From: Clostridiales bacterium
GTDB lineage: Bacteria; Bacillota; Clostridia; Saccharofermentanales; DTU023
DNA length: 6,816 bases
Assembly (NCBI GenBank): GCA_004556455.1
Contig: SFGY01000059.1
Coordinates: 1 to 6,816, forward strand
Direction of reading: 5' to 3'
Of the stretch, positions 6,379 to 6,816 are shown in pieces; positions within the stretch are counted from its first letter, which is position 1, and every line of letters begins with the position of its first letter. The translations under genes and the position numbers were made by a program. Below the pieces are notes generated by a model, which worked only from the letters and a program-made list of their open reading frames with translations, was not told where the DNA came from and ran no database searches.

Positions 6379-6384
6379 GGACGG
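6363..6384. repeat. Bulged GC-rich hairpin
   Basis: CCGT (6363-6366) pairs with ACGG (6381-6384) and CCGG (6369-6372) with CCGG (6377-6380), with a CA bulge and TTTT loop. It overlaps the third GGTTTTCC repeat. No U-run follows, so it is not a normal terminator. Confidence 0.45.
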
Positions 6385-6395
6385 TGGACAAGCTG

Positions 6396-6409
6396 ACGCT
6401 CCGGAGCGT
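6396..6409. repeat. Perfect 14-bp palindrome
   Basis: ACGCTCCGGAGCGT reads the same on both strands. With no loop it is more likely a dimer-binding DNA site than an RNA hairpin. Confidence 0.6.
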
Positions 6410-6509
6410 ACCGTAACCGAATTTCAGGACGACGGTTTTCGTGCCCTCCATCGGGGCTGAAATTCATCCTCTAACTAATAAGAAATAAATCAAGATACAA
6501 AAAAATCAT

Positions 6510-6551
6510 CCATCCATCAATCAACACAAAAATGAATGGATTGATGGATGG
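6510..6551. promoter_or_regulatory. 13-bp inverted repeat just before repA, probable operator or attenuator
   Basis: CCATCCATCAATC (6510-6522) and its exact complement (6539-6551) flank 16 bases of A-rich loop. The right arm ends one base before ACAGGAGG, the repA ribosome-binding site. As RNA, the stem would lie against that site; as DNA, it could bind a dimeric repressor. Either would control RepA level. Confidence 0.65.
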
Positions 6552-6564
6552 GACAGGAGGTCAG

Positions 6565-6816
6565 ATGAAAACCTTTTGCAAGCTCACGACGCAGAGCCCG
6601 GTGGCGTCCTATGTACCGCTGCCGAGGTTTCTTCTCCAAGACGAAGCCCTGCGGGACATCAGCAACGACGCGAAGGTGCTCTATGCGCTGCTGCTGGATA
6701 GAGTCAGCATTTCCCGCCAGAACGGCTACGTCGAGCCGGACGGCACGATTCGGCTATACTTCACCTTGGAACAGGCGCAAACCAAACTCCACCGCAGCCG
6801 CCAGAGCGCCACGCGG
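6565..6816 (+). CDS. repA: Replication initiator protein A, RepA_N family (3' end beyond window)
   Basis: The first 84 residues are visible, starting MKTFCKLTTQSPVASYVPLP and containing FLLQDEAL (22-29), ISNDAKVLYALLLDRVSIS (32-50), a DGTIRLYFTLEQAQ turn-helix part (59-72) and the start of a recognition helix at the window edge. This is the N-terminal winged-helix DNA-binding domain of RepA_N initiators (PF06970), which begin replication of Firmicute plasmids and of conjugative elements in their circular form; they usually bind iterons placed inside their own gene. AGGAGG (6555-6560) precedes the ATG by 4 bases, close but strong. It follows mobC by 232 bases of structured spacer. Full members are about 250-350 residues, so most of the gene is outside. 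Confidence 0.88.
   Translation, partial: MKTFCKLTTQSPVASYVPLPRFLLQDEALRDISNDAKVLYALLLDRVSISRQNGYVEPDGTIRLYFTLEQAQTKLHRSRQSATR

Larger units (their letters stand above)
6333..6564. other. Structured non-coding spacer between mobC and repA
   Basis: These 232 bases hold three copies of GGTTTTCC, a bulged hairpin, a 14-bp palindrome, an A/T-rich stretch (about 6461-6509) and a 13-bp inverted repeat, listed separately. A 36-codon frame (6350-6460) lacks a ribosome-binding site and is not called. The density of structure suggests a replication, transfer or control region. Confidence 0.5.
5640..6816 (+). mobile_element. Part of an integrative/mobilizable or conjugative element (mobC-repA region)
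   Basis: A repeat array, a MobC relaxosome protein and a RepA_N initiator lie together, which is the standard core of Firmicute integrative conjugative/mobilizable elements and related plasmids. The left limit is not defined; the element may include the transport genes as cargo. No integrase or relaxase is in the window, so element type and completeness are not known. Confidence 0.6.

Noticed and set aside
6350..6460. 36-codon frame starting MCGFSVTGFPDGG
   Set aside because: No Shine-Dalgarno before it, it spans the GGTTTTCC repeats and palindrome, and no family is recognised. It could be reconsidered if relatives preserve it.

Overview
The window looks like a piece of a low- to mid-GC Gram-positive genome, most likely a gut Clostridia (Bacillota, Oscillospiraceae/Lachnospiraceae type). 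The grounds are AAGGAG-type Shine-Dalgarno sites, a KtrB/KtrA potassium system, a HlyC/CorC-type CBS protein, and MobC and RepA_N proteins of the kind found on integrative and mobilizable elements of that group. The genus cannot be fixed from the sequence alone. All supported genes are on the + strand.

Region 1 (1-1285): a good sigma-A promoter and Shine-Dalgarno lead into a 404-residue AAA ATPase of the AAA_14/DUF4143 type. Region 2 (1286-1694): about 400 bases with no clear gene. It holds a second strong promoter (TTGAGG, 17 bp, TATAAT with extended -10), a possible 24-residue leader ORF, a cluster of direct and inverted TACGC-type repeats resembling a site-specific recombinase site, and a perfect 14-bp inverted repeat. 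Region 3 (1695-5460): a tandem set of membrane/ion-homeostasis genes. First comes the C-terminal half of a CorC/HlyC protein that has lost its DUF21 membrane domain and first CBS motif, then complete ktrB (K+ channel subunit), ktrA (RCK gating subunit) and an AI-2E/UPF0118 family permease. A strong intrinsic terminator follows at 5599-5636.

Region 4 (5637-6816): sequence of a mobile element. Five directly repeated TGTCCGT...GAAGG units at mostly about 60-bp spacing lead up to an N-terminally short mobC. A structured non-coding stretch follows, with repeated GGTTTTCC, a bulged hairpin, a 14-bp palindrome and a 13-bp inverted repeat. It leads into repA, which runs off the window.

KtrB and KtrA should work together as a c-di-AMP- and nucleotide-gated K+ uptake system. 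The CorC remnant and the permease are co-oriented neighbours with no demonstrated joint function. The simplest history is that an ion-transport operon was captured by, or joined to, a conjugative/mobilizable element, with the left junction cutting corC in half. No gene family here is plainly new; the least explained parts are the repeat array before mobC, the junction at about 1550-1700 and the structured mobC-repA spacer.
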